Source: Dactylis glomerata (taxonomy: Eukaryota > Streptophyta > Magnoliopsida > Poales > Poaceae). From it: a stretch of DNA of 64,000 nt. A program made the translations under genes and the position numbers. The stretch lies in contig QXEO01000546.1 in NCBI GenBank assembly GCA_007115705.1, positions 6,412,124 through 6,476,123 on the forward strand, read 5' to 3'. A model generated the notes under the pieces. That model was given only the letters and a program-made list of their open reading frames with translations. It did not search any database and had not been told where the DNA came from. This document shows positions 35,825 to 46,900 of this stretch, piece after piece; position 1 is the stretch's first letter, and the number at the start of each line of letters is the position of its first letter.

Positions 35825-37620
35825 CTACTGACACAATATTCTTGTTTCTTGAGTAGACAAGATATGTTTCTTGAACATAATATTTTTGTTCCCTACGTAA
35901 AAGAGATTATTTTCTTGGACACAATATTCTTGTTGTCTGAGTAGACGATATGTCTTCCTCAGACACAATATTTGTGTTCCCCGAATAGACGAGGTTTGTT
36001 CCTCGGACGCAATATTCTTGTTCCTTGAGTATATGGGATGTGTTTCTCGAAAGCAATATTCTTGTTCCCGAGTATCCGATATTTGTTCCTCGAACATAAT
36101 ATTTTATTCCCCGAATAGACGAGATGTGTTCCTCAGACGCAATATTATTGTTCCCTGAGTATATGGGATGTGTTCCTCGAACACAATGGTGTGGTTCCCG
36201 AGTATACAATATTTGTTCCTCGAACATAGTATTTTTTGTCCTTTAAGTAGATGAAATTTGTTCCTCTGACGCAATATTCTTATTCCCTGAGTATAAGAGA
36301 TGTGTTCCTCAAAAGCTATATTCTTGTTCCTGAGTATCCGATATTTGTTCCTCAAACATAATATTTTTGTTCCCCGAGCAGACGAGATGTGTTCCTCAGA
36401 CGCAATATTATTGTTCCCTTAGTATATGGATGTGTTCCTCAAACACAATGTTGTTGTTCCCGAGTATACAATATTTGTTCCTCGAACATAGTATTTTTTT
36501 TGTTCTCAAAGTAGACGAAATTGGTTCATCGGACGCAATATTCTTGTTCCCTAAGTATACGGGATGTGTTTCTCGAAAGCAATATTCTTGTTCCCGAGTA
36601 TTCGATATTTGCTCCTCGAACATAATATTTTTGTTCCCCGAGAAGACGAGATGTGTTCCTCAGACGCAATATTATTGTTCCCTGAGTATATGGGATGTAT
36701 TCCTCGAACACAATGTTGTTGTTCCCGATTATACAATATTTGTTCCTCGAACATAGTATTCTTTTGTTCCCCAAGTAGATGAAATTTGTTCCTCGAAAGC
36801 AATATTCTTGTTCCCTGAGTATACGGGATGTGTTCCTCGAAAGCAATATTCGTGTTCCTGAGTATCCGATATTTGTTCCTCGAACATAATATTTGTGTTC
36901 CCCGAGTAGATGAGATGTGTTCCTCAGACGCAATATTATTGTTCCCTGAGTATATGGGATGTATTCCTCGAACACAATATTGTTGCTCCCAAGTATACAA
37001 TATTTGTTCCTCGAACATAGTATTTTTTTGTTCCCCAAGTAGACGAAATTTGTTCCTCGGAAGCAATAGTCTTGTTCCCTAAGTATACGGGATGTGTTCC
37101 TCAAACGCAATATTCTTGTTCCCGAGCATACGATATTTGTTTCTCAAACGAAATAATTTTGTTCCCCAAGTAGACGATCTGTGTTCCTCAAACACAATAT
37201 TCTTGTTCCCTAAGTATAGGTGATGTGTTCTCAGACGCAATATTCTGTTCCCGGGTAAATGAGTTTTGTTCCTCGAACATAATATTCTTGTTCCCTGAGT
37301 AGACAAGATTTGTTCCTTGGACATAATATTTTTATTCCAGGGTAGACAAGATTTGTTCCTTGGGACGCAATATTCTTTTTCCCTAGTAGACGATGAGATG
37401 TGTTTCTCGGGTGCAATATTTCTTGTTCCCTGAGTTGACGCGATGTGTTCCTTAGACACTGCATTCTTGTTCCAAGGTAGAGGAGATATGTTCTTCGGAT
37501 GCAATATTTTTGTTTCGGCAGGCGATAGTAGACGAGATGTGTCTCGGATGTAATATTCTTGTTCCTGAATAGACGAGGTTTGTTCTTTGTACTCAACATA
37601 CCTGTTCCCTGATGTTCAAG
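35825..37620. repeat. Minisatellite: 44-bp units in a 264-bp higher-order repeat
   Basis: The basic unit of about 42-46 bp contains CAATATTCTTGTTCCCTGAG followed by TATACGGGATGTGTTCCTCG, with variants. A higher-order period is clear: GAGATGTGTTCCTCAGACGC recurs at 36121, 36384, 36648 and 36912, spacings of 263, 264 and 264 bp, i.e. six units. Because 264 is divisible by three, long minus-strand frames survive (for example 36526-37110, 194 codons). They encode only the repeat and show no start context, domain or intron evidence. Order degrades towards both edges. Confidence 0.93.
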
Positions 37621-37879
37621 TAGATGAGGCGTATTTCCTCTTCTTACGTTAGTAATTGTGAGTAAAGGGATATTACCTTCTAAATTTTGGTACGAGGAAA
37701 GCAGACGGAAACTAGTGCTGCTGAAACTTTTTTAATCTCCGCATGCATGCCCTGACTCGGCAAAAGCAACGTAACCGGGAAAAGAAACTGCTTTCCCGTA
37801 TGTAGTTCCAAATAGAGGAATGGTCCCATACCGAAAGTTCAGAGAAGTTTTCACCAATATATATATCCAGCCGTGACCA

Positions 37880-38650
37880 ACCTTACAATGAGTTTGTTCG
37901 AGTTACTCAATATAATTGTTCCTCATGTATTTGGTTTCTTCATCAACAACTAGAATGTTGTTCCCTCTATATATGTGATCGCTTCCTCGGGCGCTAAAGT
38001 TATTGTTCCATTATTCATAATTTTGTTCTAGTTAGTCAAAAAAATATCCTCGTACACATTTTCTGTTCCCCACATGCTAAAGTCCAGTTCATCGTTCCTT
38101 CGGCGCTATAGTGATTGTCCCCATTGTACCGTTTTTATTTCCAATTTTTCAAAATAATTGTTACCCGTGTACTCTGTTCTTTGTTCCTTGACAACTAAAG
38201 TTTTGTTCCTCGTGTAGATAAGATTTGTTCTCCGATGAAAATTGATTTGTTTTGTTTCAGAAAGAATTGTTCCTCTTGTTCTTAAAAATTAGTTCCATAA
38301 ATTTTCTATTTCGTGATGTACTTTTTTGTTCCCTAGTGTATAATTACTTTTGTTTCTCCCATTGTCATGATATTTTTTATGGATGTTAAATTTATTATTC
38401 CACTTAGGCTTGTTCCCTTGTTAGTCATGTTTTGTTCAACTCTTCCTACATTTCTCCCTTTTATTCTACTATTTTGTTCCACATGTAGATTTGATTTGTT
38501 CCTTCATGCTTTATTTTTTGCCTCAATAGTCGTGTGATTTTTGTTCATTGTAGTCTAATGTTTGTGTTCTCTGTGAGGGCGAGATTTTTTCCTTGGAAAT
38601 TACAATTTTTTCTCGTAATTTTGTTTATTCCTTTTTTTAAGCTCGTGATT
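37880..38650. repeat. Diverged tail of the TTGTTCC minisatellite
   Basis: TTGTTCC, TGTTCCTC and close variants recur at irregular 30-50-bp spacing, so this looks like an old, decayed extension of the array. About 260 bp of unrelated sequence (37625-37880) separates it from the ordered part. Confidence 0.6.
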
Positions 38651-38983
38651 GTTCCGTTGTTTTAAATTAGATATGGTTCAATTACTTTGTAGCAACTGCA
38701 ACTTGCTAGCTTGGGATCGATCAGCTAGTAGCTTATTTCATATCACCTATCCTGCTCTGCATGCGCCCCTTGGTGTGAATACCCTGGTAGTCTAAGATGC
38801 AAAGGATATGGTAGTACTACTCTGCACCAGTCCAGGTACACACACATGCACAGCTAGCAACTAGCAGCACTACACACACGCATGCAATTAGCGGCAGCAC
38901 ACGTATGCATGCATACTTGCATAGCGCACAGAGAAGACTAGGCGGAATCCACATGCAAGGAAGCGACCAGCTCCCAAACTCTC

Positions 38984-39290
38984 TCTATATAGGCAGTGAC
39001 ACCCCCCCCCCCCCCCCCCCGCTCTCTTCTCAGCTACAGTACTCAGGAGAGCTCGCCGCTGCTCCGGGCCGAACCCGAGCCTCTCCGGCGGAGGGGAGAC
39101 ACCGGAGTAGTCTAGGGTAGGTTCTCGGGCTTCTTGCCCTGTAGTTTGGAGCGGGGCGCAGGTCTTGGAGGCCAGATCTGGGCCTTAGGGTTCTCTCCAT
39201 CGCCGCTTCTCCTCTGGTTGGAGGTGCTCTCGCCGGTGCGAGCCGCCGTCTCCGCTTGAATAAGGTCGGTGTGGGCCTCTGTTGACACCA
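38984..39290 (+). promoter_or_regulatory. TATA-containing GC-rich start region with poly-C
   Basis: CTCTATATAGGC at 38985-38995 is a good plant TATA box. It is followed at 39002-39020 by a run of 19 C, then by GC-rich DNA resembling a leader exon (39021-39290). A transcription start would fall inside or just after the C run. No coding exon follows before AT-rich DNA starts at 39300, so the gene is unidentified. Confidence 0.4.
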
Positions 39291-39299
39291 ATTTTGTTT

Positions 39300-39890
39300 C
39301 AAATGACAAAATATAAACAATTCTTATGAAATATGGCAAGTTAATTAAACAATTAGTTAAATAAATCCGAAAGAAAAGGGTTTTGACTTAATGATCAAGA
39401 TAGAAATTTATCACATATATTCGATCAGTGATATAATCCTAATGACTGACAAAATATAATCGTAATATTAAAACAAATGGCAAAACATGTGAAAAAGATT
39501 TCATCAAAAATAAAATAAATATGAAATTATTTACATATGCACTGCTAATGCCAGTGGTCTGATATTGACCTAAATTCATGATGTTGCGAGTGATACTAAG
39601 ATTTCTCATATATTTGACCGCGAGAGGAAATTTGGCTTCATCCCAACAACACTGTATATAAAATATGGCTCCTTTATGCTAAATAATCCATATAATATGT
39701 AAAGAAGATTTTGCAAAAAAGAAAGAAACTTATGATTCATATAGAATTAATCGTTGGTTATCTTGATGGTTTATTAGCTAACTAATTTGGTCATATGTCG
39801 TACGTATCACTCGTTGATGGAATACGTCATTCACCTATGTGAATGCATTAAGCGGCACCATTGCATAATTAGCATACAAAATTCCTAATT
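39300..39890. other. AT-rich stretch, nothing recognised
   Basis: No frame, inverted repeat or known transposon end was seen between the two promoter-like regions. Confidence 0.4.
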
Positions 39891-39894
39891 ATCT

Positions 39895-40335
39895 AGCCCA
39901 TAGCCCACATGGCAACAGCCCAAAATTAAGGCAGGCCAAAACGCTACGCTCGTTGACTCGGTTAGCCAATCTGCGAACGTGCGCCGCAGCACGATCCCCA
40001 CGATCTGCGAACATGCGCGTCCTCGTACGAGAAACTTCTCTGCCGCTTGCCTATAAAAGAACGAGCAGAGCCGCAAGCGGGGAGGAAAGAGAATCGATCA
40101 CCAATCAATCGCCAATAGATCGCCCGAAGTCCAGCTTACCATCCCTCGCTGCTCGCATTCACGCCGTCGCCGCCGTTCGCCGCCGGAATACGTCGTCGGC
40201 CGTTCGTCCCCGCCGTTCGCCGCCGGAATACGTCGCTCGCCACTGGCTGCACGTCGCCGGCCGCTCGTCGTGGCCAGGGTCGCTGCCGATCAGCTGCTAT
40301 ACACAGCTGCTTCTCATCTTCTTCATTAAGGCTAG
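39895..40335 (+). promoter_or_regulatory. Promoter and candidate first exon of an unidentified gene
   Basis: CTATAAAAG at 40051-40059 is a TATA box. AGCCCA-type (TGGGCT) motifs lie upstream at 39897-39920. A GC-rich exon-like stretch follows and ends at a consensus donor AG|GTGAGA (40335/40336). The exon contains a 24-bp duplication (GCCGTTCGCCGCCGG onward) at 40172-40195 and 40212-40235. A 128-codon frame spans it but begins upstream of the TATA box, so the exon may be non-coding. The presumed intron was invaded by the CACTA element at 40475, and no downstream exon was found in the window. Confidence 0.5.
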
Positions 40336-40494
40336 GTGAGAACCCACAGGTCTCTCTTCTCCCCTCTTGGTGAAATACTCTCCGTACCATATCATGATCA
40401 TGTAATTAAGCACCATCTACAAATCCATAAATCCACCTTGTTTTGGTCTCATGGCGGTCTTTGATTGCCACGTTCACTAGTGGGGACGGGGCCT

Positions 40495-40690
40495 CCAGTC
40501 CCGGCCCGTAAGGGGCTTTAGTCCCGGTTTGCAAACCGGGACCCCAGCCACGGGACTAAAGGCTGAACCTTTAGTCCCGGCCCGCTTACCAGCCGGGACT
40601 GGAGGGTGTCCACGTGGGCACCTCGGAGCGAATCAGGGCTAGGACCTTTAGTCCCGGTTTGTAACACAGACCAGGACTAAAGGTATCTGC
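40495..40690. repeat. Left subterminal TTTAGTCCCGG repeats
   Basis: At least seven copies of TTTAGTCCCGG, AGTCCCGG or the inverse CCGGGACT occur here, several arranged as hairpins such as TTTAGTCCCGGTTTGCAAAC followed by CGGGACC. They are the presumed transposase-binding sites of the CACTA element. Confidence 0.85.
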
Positions 40691-40950
40691 AGATTTTTGT
40701 TTTTTGCTTTAGGGTTTTAGGGTTTACTGGTTTTAGGGTTTTATTTGTTCGGGGGATTAACGTGATGCCTCGTTTGGTGCCTTGGTGCCTTGGTGTTTGG
40801 GAATTAGTTTATGCATATATATAAGATTAACTTATCTTACAAGCGAGCATATATATACAATTATATGGAGACCAGAATTATCGGGACTAGAGCCCGTCTA
40901 TTCGATTACATGGACCAACATCAGTAATGGCCCCTAGCTACACTAAATCG

Positions 40951-41592
40951 TCATTTGTCGTCTATAGCTTCTATTCTCAGAAAGGTCGCCAGCTCCTCTG
41001 CAACAGCAATCGCGCGTTGCTCTGGTAGGTACTTCTCCCGCATGGCCGTGTACTATATAAGAAGAGGAGATGAATATGAATATCAATCATGATAACAAAG
41101 AATGACGAGTAAAAATAGAGGTGTGAATGTTTATTGCTTACATCGTATCTGTAATCCTTGTGCTCAGAGGTAAACGTGCGAATGGTCTCGCAAACATAGT
41201 ATCCACATAGATGCGTCCCCCGTGGCTGCTGGTCGCACTTTACGAGAATAGAATATATATAATCAAAATAATAATCTAGCATTACAAAAGTATTGAAAAT
41301 AGAAGTATATCATACTACTACTTACCTGAGCCGCTCTAAAGGTCAGCTTCTCATGCCGGATACCGGGAGTCACGCACTTGAACCGCTTCCAAACCCTGCC
41401 CGACAAGGAAAATGATTTGCTAAGTTTTTCATTAATTGATATATCAGAAAATCATTGAAAGAGACCGATAGAGCGCAAGAATGATTGAAATTACCCTTGG
41501 AACATGTCCTGCAGGCTTTGGAACTGTTCTTCCTCTTCGATAAGTTCTTCGATAAGTTCTTCCTCTTCGAGGTTCCTGCTATGTGGATCCAT
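40951..41592 (-). CDS. Compact Ulp1-like (peptidase C48) CACTA protein, 121 aa
   Basis: Four minus-strand exons: 41592-41495, 41395-41326, 41237-41142 and 41052-40951, with GT-AG introns and phases 2, 0, 0, give an uninterrupted 121-aa product. It starts MDPHSRNLEEEELIEELIEE, an acidic run partly made by a 15-bp duplication. It then has VWKRFKCVTPGIRHEKLTF, and GTHLCGYYVCETIRTFTSE, the segment that carries the catalytic cysteine in Ulp1/SENP-type proteases. It ends REKYLPEQRAIAVAEELATF and DDK. Triticeae CACTA elements often carry a longer Ulp1-type gene as second ORF; here the part with the catalytic His and Asp is absent, so protease activity is not expected. It may be a deletion derivative or a misjudged pseudogene. 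Confidence 0.6.
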
Positions 41593-41671
41593 AGTTCTGC
41601 AAAAAATAAACATTTGATTAACTAATAAACTAACAAACTATATATGATGCAAATAAATTCTAACTAAGTAA

Positions 41672-41880
41672 TTCTATTCTAACTATATGTATCTAAATAA
41701 TTCTATTCTAACTATATGTATCTAAATAATTCTATTCTAACTATATGTATCTAAATAATTCTATTCTAACTATATGTATCTAAATAATTCTATTCTAACT
41801 ATATCTATCTAAATAATTCTATTCTAACTATATCTATCTAAAAATTCTATTCTAACTATATCTATCTAAAAATTATATTC
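41672..41880 (+). repeat. 29-bp tandem array within the CACTA element
   Basis: TTCTATTCTAACTATATGTA then TCTAAATAA repeats with a 29-bp period from 41672. Four copies are nearly identical (41672-41787) and about three more have TATCTA replacing TATGTA. It lies just upstream (in the minus direction) of the Ulp1-like start codon. Confidence 0.9.
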
Positions 41881-42300
41881 TAATTAACAATAGCTAACTA
41901 TATGTATCTAATTAACAATAGCTAACTAAAAATTCTATTCTAATTAACAATAGCTAACTATATGTATCTAATTAACAATAGCTAACTAATTAACAAATTA
42001 ATTTTTTTGCAAACTATATGTATCTAATTAACAATAGCTAACTAATTAACAAATTAATTTTTTTGCAAACTATATATATGTATCTAATTATCTAACTATC
42101 TAATTATCTAACTATCTAATTATCTAACTATTCTAATTAACAATAGCAAACTATATATATCTAATTAACAATAGCTAACTACTAATTCTATACTAATTAT
42201 CTAACTAATTCTATTCTAATTAGCTAACTAATATTCTATATCTAACCCTAACCCTAACACACTAACTAATAAACAAATTAATTTTTTTTGCAAAAAAACC
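41881..42300 (+). repeat. AT-rich TTAACAATAGCTAACTA repeats
   Basis: CTAATTAACAATAGCTAACT occurs about seven times with variable spacing, mixed with TATCTAACTATCTAAT microrepeats. Near 42243-42257 a short CTAACCCTAACCCTAA matches the plant telomere-type motif but is only about two units long. Confidence 0.8.
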
Positions 42301-42600
42301 TTGCAGACGTCGGAGGCGCGGCGGCCGGGTGCTGCAGGCGCGGCGGCGTTTGGAGGCGCGGCGGCGCGGCGGCGTTTGGAGGCGACCGGCGGCGCGGCGG
42401 CGCGGTGCGGCAGGGGCGGCGGACTGTGGCGGCGCTGCGGGTGCGCAGGCGCGGCGGCGCGGCGGGTGTGCAGGGGCGGCGGACTGTGGCGGCGCTGCGG
42501 CGGCTGGTGCGCGCGGTCGTCGGCGGCAGCCTGGCGGCGTCTGTCTGTTCTCCTCGCGCGCGAAACTGCAAAGTGTTTCGCGGCGGGGAAGAAGATGAAA
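42301..42600. repeat. GC-rich GGCGCGGCGG tract inside the CACTA element
   Basis: The tract consists of GGCGCGGCGGC-type motifs and contains a duplicated GTGCAGGGGCGGCGGACTGT-like block at about 42405 and 42466 (period about 61 bp). All three frames are open on parts of both strands, a composition effect. Such GC-rich blocks could serve as the leader of a CACTA gene; no protein is recognised. Confidence 0.6.
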
Positions 42601-42605
42601 TTTTA

Positions 42606-42770
42606 TACCCCGGGACCTTTAGTCCCGGGCGGTGGCACGGACCGGGACTAAAGGGGGGCCTTTAGTCCCGGTTCGTGCCACCGCCCGGGACTAAAGGCCT
42701 CGGGTGGGGATTTCAGTAGCCAGGGCCTTTAGTCCCGGCCTGTGGCACAGACCGGGACTAAAGGCCTATT
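42606..42770. repeat. Internal TTTAGTCCCGG hairpins
   Basis: Two 39-bp arms, each bounded by CCTTTAGTCCCGG and CCGGGACTAAAGG, stand head to head at about 42618-42656 and 42661-42699 around a G-rich centre, and are nearly perfect inverse copies. A third hairpin follows at 42727-42765. The motif is that of the element's subterminal repeats, although this lies about 2 kb inside the end. It could mark an older nested end or an expanded binding array. Confidence 0.75.
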
Positions 42771-42880
42771 TTCTGTTTTTTCTTTTATTTGGTTTATAAA
42801 TAGTTATCTGTTTGCATTTTCAATTAAAAACTATGTTTTCAATTATTTGGATAAGCACTGACTCTTTTATATTTTAAAGA

Positions 42881-43175
42881 TTAATTATTTTAACTATCCT
42901 AAGTATTAATTATTTTGAAATTTTCAATTAAAAACTATGTTTATTAATATTCTTTTTGCATATTTGAGAATTTGACAAAACTATAAAAATGAAAAGTGTT
43001 TGAAATTAAATAGATAATTCAAAACTATTTTCTATTTTACAAATTAATTATTTTAACTATCCTAAGTATTAATTATTTTGAAATTTTCAATTAAAAACTA
43101 TGTTTATTAATATTATTTTTGCATATTTGAGAATTTGACAAAACTATAAAAATGAAAAGTGTTTGAAATTGAATA
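42881..43175 (+). repeat. 163-bp tandem duplication
   Basis: TTAATTATTTTAACTATCCT starts a segment at 42881 that recurs at 43044 and runs to about 43175 with only a couple of substitutions. It is non-coding and lies downstream of the TNP2 stop codon. Confidence 0.9.
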
Positions 43176-43933
43176 GATATTGAGCTTATATTACAGTAGC
43201 ATACTACTGTAGTACATATTGAGCGTACCTTTCGATTTTGTGACTAATTAAGGTGGATAACTGGAGTAGTTCAAGGCTGAACAGAAGCAAAAAACAAGTT
43301 TCAAGTATATCAGTTCGGTAGCAAAGGTCATTTAAAGGAAATGTGCGTTGGCAAAAGGATGGCATGGATGGATGACGAAAGTCTGTACAGTAATGTTCAT
43401 GTATCAGTGCTGGTATTTCCAAGAAGTATAAAGAGTAGTATCTCTGGAAAACAAACCATGCAAACTCTAGGCGAAAAGTTTTGATTAGCCATTATCCATA
43501 CTCTTAAATGCACGAAACCCAAGGCATTTTATGCCATTTACCAAAGCTAATTATTACCACGCAGCCAATCACACTATTACTCTCCTTTTTGTAACTCCCG
43601 ATCCATTAGCCACTCTTTGGATTAATTCCTCTCATGATTTTCATTGAGCCGTTTCCATGCACACCAAATGATACCAGCATTTAAGAGCAGGCTTTGCCTT
43701 TCATCCGCTCCATATATATTTGGGTATCCACTTCTAGTCCGTCATCAGTTCTGATCGCAGTATTTCCCTACCCACAATCTAGTTCTAGAGAGAATGGATT
43801 GCAACAAAGAACATAGGTACGCTTTTTTGTTCTTGTATCATGCAGCGAGATAGTGCACAGTGTGCATCAAGAAGTGGTACAATTGTTCTTGCTTTAATAC
43901 ATTATTACATTATTGCACCAACAATCCTATCTA
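43176..43933. other. CACTA interior between TNP2 and the 163-bp repeat
   Basis: No protein is recognised. It lies 3' of the TNP2 stop codon on the minus strand. An ordinary 72-codon frame (43204-43422) has no features. Confidence 0.35.
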
Positions 43934-46900
43934 TTATTTCTGTTTTCTTCTGGGTCGTAGCCATGGAGAATCTTCATCATTCAGTAGGATGCTTGGGTCA
44001 GTCTTCACTTTGAAGGGCGAAATTTCATGAAACTTATTATAATCTATTGACATGTCTGTCTTGTCATCTACTCCCACGATGTTTCTTTTCCCTGAAAGAA
44101 CTATGTGGCGCTTTGGCTCATCGGACGATGTCTTCTTTTGCTGATTTCTTTTTCTCGTTTTTGTAGACATGTCCTTCACATAGAAAACCTGAGCGACATC
44201 GTTGGCTAGGACGAATGGTTCATCCATGTACGCAAGATTATTGAGATCCACTGTTGTCATGCCATACTTTTGGTCTACAACTACCCCGCCACCTGTCAGC
44301 TTCACCCATTTGCACCGAAACAAAGGGATCTTAAAAGTAGGTCCATAGTCAAGTTCCCATATCTCCTCTATGTACCCATAATATGTTTCCAAACAGTGCC
44401 CATTCTCGTCTGTTGCATCAAAGCGGACACCACTATTTTGGTTGGTGCTCTTTTTATCTTGGGCAACCGTGTAAAATGTGTTCCCATTTATCTCGTACCC
44501 TTGGAAAGTACATATAGTCGAAGATGGTGGCCTGGCCAAACAGTACAGCTGATCTCCAACGGTGTCGTCATTCATGAGATGTGTCTGCAACCAACTACCA
44601 AAAGTCTTCTCGTGTTCCCCTTTAATCCAAGAGTCAGCCTTCCCCGGGTTTTCGGAGCGTAGAATATTCATGTGTCTCACGATATACGGAGCCACCACAG
44701 TGGAATTGTGTAGAACTGTGTAGTGTGCTTGAGAGAAAGAATGCCCGTCCATACATACTTTTGCTTTCCTTCCTAGTGTGCCTTTTCCTGTCAGCCTACC
44801 CTCATACCGAGATTCAGGAACACCAATCGGCTTAAGGTCAGGAAGAAAGTCCACACAAAACTCAATGACCTCCTCTGTTCCATAGCCCTTGGAGATGCTT
44901 CCTTCTGGCCTAGCACGGTTACGAACATATTTCTTTAAGACTCCCATGAACCTCTCGAAGGGGAACATATTGTGTAGAAACACAGGACCGAGAATTCTAA
45001 TCTCTTCGACTAGGTGAACTAGGAGGTGTGTCATTATATTGAAGAAGGATGGCGGGAACAACAACTCAAAGCTGACCAGACATTGGACCACATCAATCTG
45101 TAACCCTGATAGACTTTCTCGATCGATTACCTTCTGAGAAATTGCATTGAGGAATGCACATACCTTCACAATTGCCAGACGAACATTTTCCGGTAGAATT
45201 CCCCTCAATGCAACCGGAAGCAATTGCGTCATAAGCACGTGGCAGTCATGAGACTTTAGGTTTTGGAATTTTTTGTCTTTCATATTTACGATTCCCTTTA
45301 TATTCGACGAGAAGCCAGTCGGGACCTTGATACTGAAAAGGACTTCAAAGAAGATTTCCTTCTCTTCCTTAGTAAGAGCGTAGCTGGCACGCCCTTGAAA
45401 CTGCCCTGGATGCATGCCATCTCTTCCTTTATGACGTTCCTGGTCCTCCCGTGCTTCCGGTGTATCTTTTGACTTCCCATACAAGCCCAGGAAGCCTAGA
45501 ATATTCACGCAGAGATTCTTCGTCAGGTGCATCACGTCGATTGCGGAGCGGACCTCATGGACTTCCCAATAGGGTAGCTCCCAAAATATAGATTTCTTCT
45601 TCCACATGGGTACGCGCTTATCAGGGCCGTTAGGAACAGGTTGGCTGCCAGGACCCTTTCCAAAGATTACTTTTAAATCTTTGACCATATCAAATACTTC
45701 AGCACCAGTACGGATGACAGGCTTCCCCCGGGGTTCTGCCTTGCCATTGAAATGCTTGCCTTTTTTCTTTAAGGGATGCTTGGGCGGAAGAAAACGACGA
45801 TTGTACGGGTACACATTCTTCCTACACTTGTCCAGATATATACTTTCTGTCTGATCTAAACAGTGCGTGCATGCATTGTATCCCTTGTTTGACTGTCCTG
45901 AAATGTTACTAAGAGCAGGCCAATCATTGATGGTTACGAAAAGCAACGCTCGAAGGTCAAATTCCTCTTGTTTGTGCTCGTCCCACACACGTACACCTGG
46001 TTCGGCCCACAGCTGTAAAAGTTCATCAACTAATGGCCTTAGGTACACATCAATGTCGTTGCCGGGTTGCTTTGGACCTTGGATAAGCACTGGCATCATA
46101 ATAAACTTCCGCTTCATGCACAACCAAGGAGGAAGGTTATAGATACATAGAGTAACGGGCCAGGTGCTGTGACTGCAACTCTTCTCCCCAAAAGGATTCA
46201 TGCCATCTGTACTCAGACCAAACCATAAGTTCCTTGCATCACCTGCAAATCTCGGGAACTCTCTCTCGATTTTTCTCCACTGCCGACCATCGGCGGGGTG
46301 CCTCAACTTATCGTCTTTCATACGATCTTCCATGTGCCATCGCAACAACTTCGCATGATCTTTATTTCTGAACAGACGTTTCAACCGTGGTATTATAGGA
46401 GCATACCACATCACCTTGGCAGGAACCCTCTTCCTGGGTGGCTCGCCCTCAATCTCACCAGGGTCATCTTTTCTGATCTTATACCGCAATGCAGTGCATA
46501 CCGGGCATTTATCCATATTCTCATACTTCTCACCGCGGTAGAGGATGCAGTCATTAGGGCATGCATGTATCTTCTGCACGTCTAATCCTAGAGGGCAGAC
46601 AAGCTTCTTTGCTTCGTACGTGCTGGCGGGCAATTCGTTCTTTCTTGAAAGCATCTTCTTCATCAGTACCAGCAACTTTTCGAATGACGAGTCAGTCACA
46701 CCGGTCTCTGCCTTCCACTTCAGCAATTCCAGTGTGCTACCCAGCTTCTTCTGGCCATCTTCACAAGTTGGGTACAACAATTTGTTGTGGTCCTGTAACA
46801 TCTGCTCGAACTGCAACCTCTCCTTTTCTGTGTCGCAGCCTCGCCGTGCTTCAGAAATGACCCGGCCAAGATCATCAGCGGGCTCATCTGGTTCCCGTTC

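Noticed and set aside
35825..37599. Series of minus-strand frames as a repeat-protein gene
   Set aside because: The frames follow from a repeat period divisible by three and appear on both strands; tandem satellite DNA explains them.
35825..37620. CRISPR-like array
   Set aside because: Units are imperfect, have no constant repeat with unique spacers, and the context is a plant nuclear genome.
42243..42260. Interstitial telomere sequence
   Set aside because: Only about two CCCTAAA-like units inside AT-rich microrepeats of a transposon; too short to indicate a chromosome fusion or healed end.
42278..42665. Several 90-125-codon frames on both strands
   Set aside because: All sit in a GGCGCGGCGG tract where any frame is open; no protein similarity.
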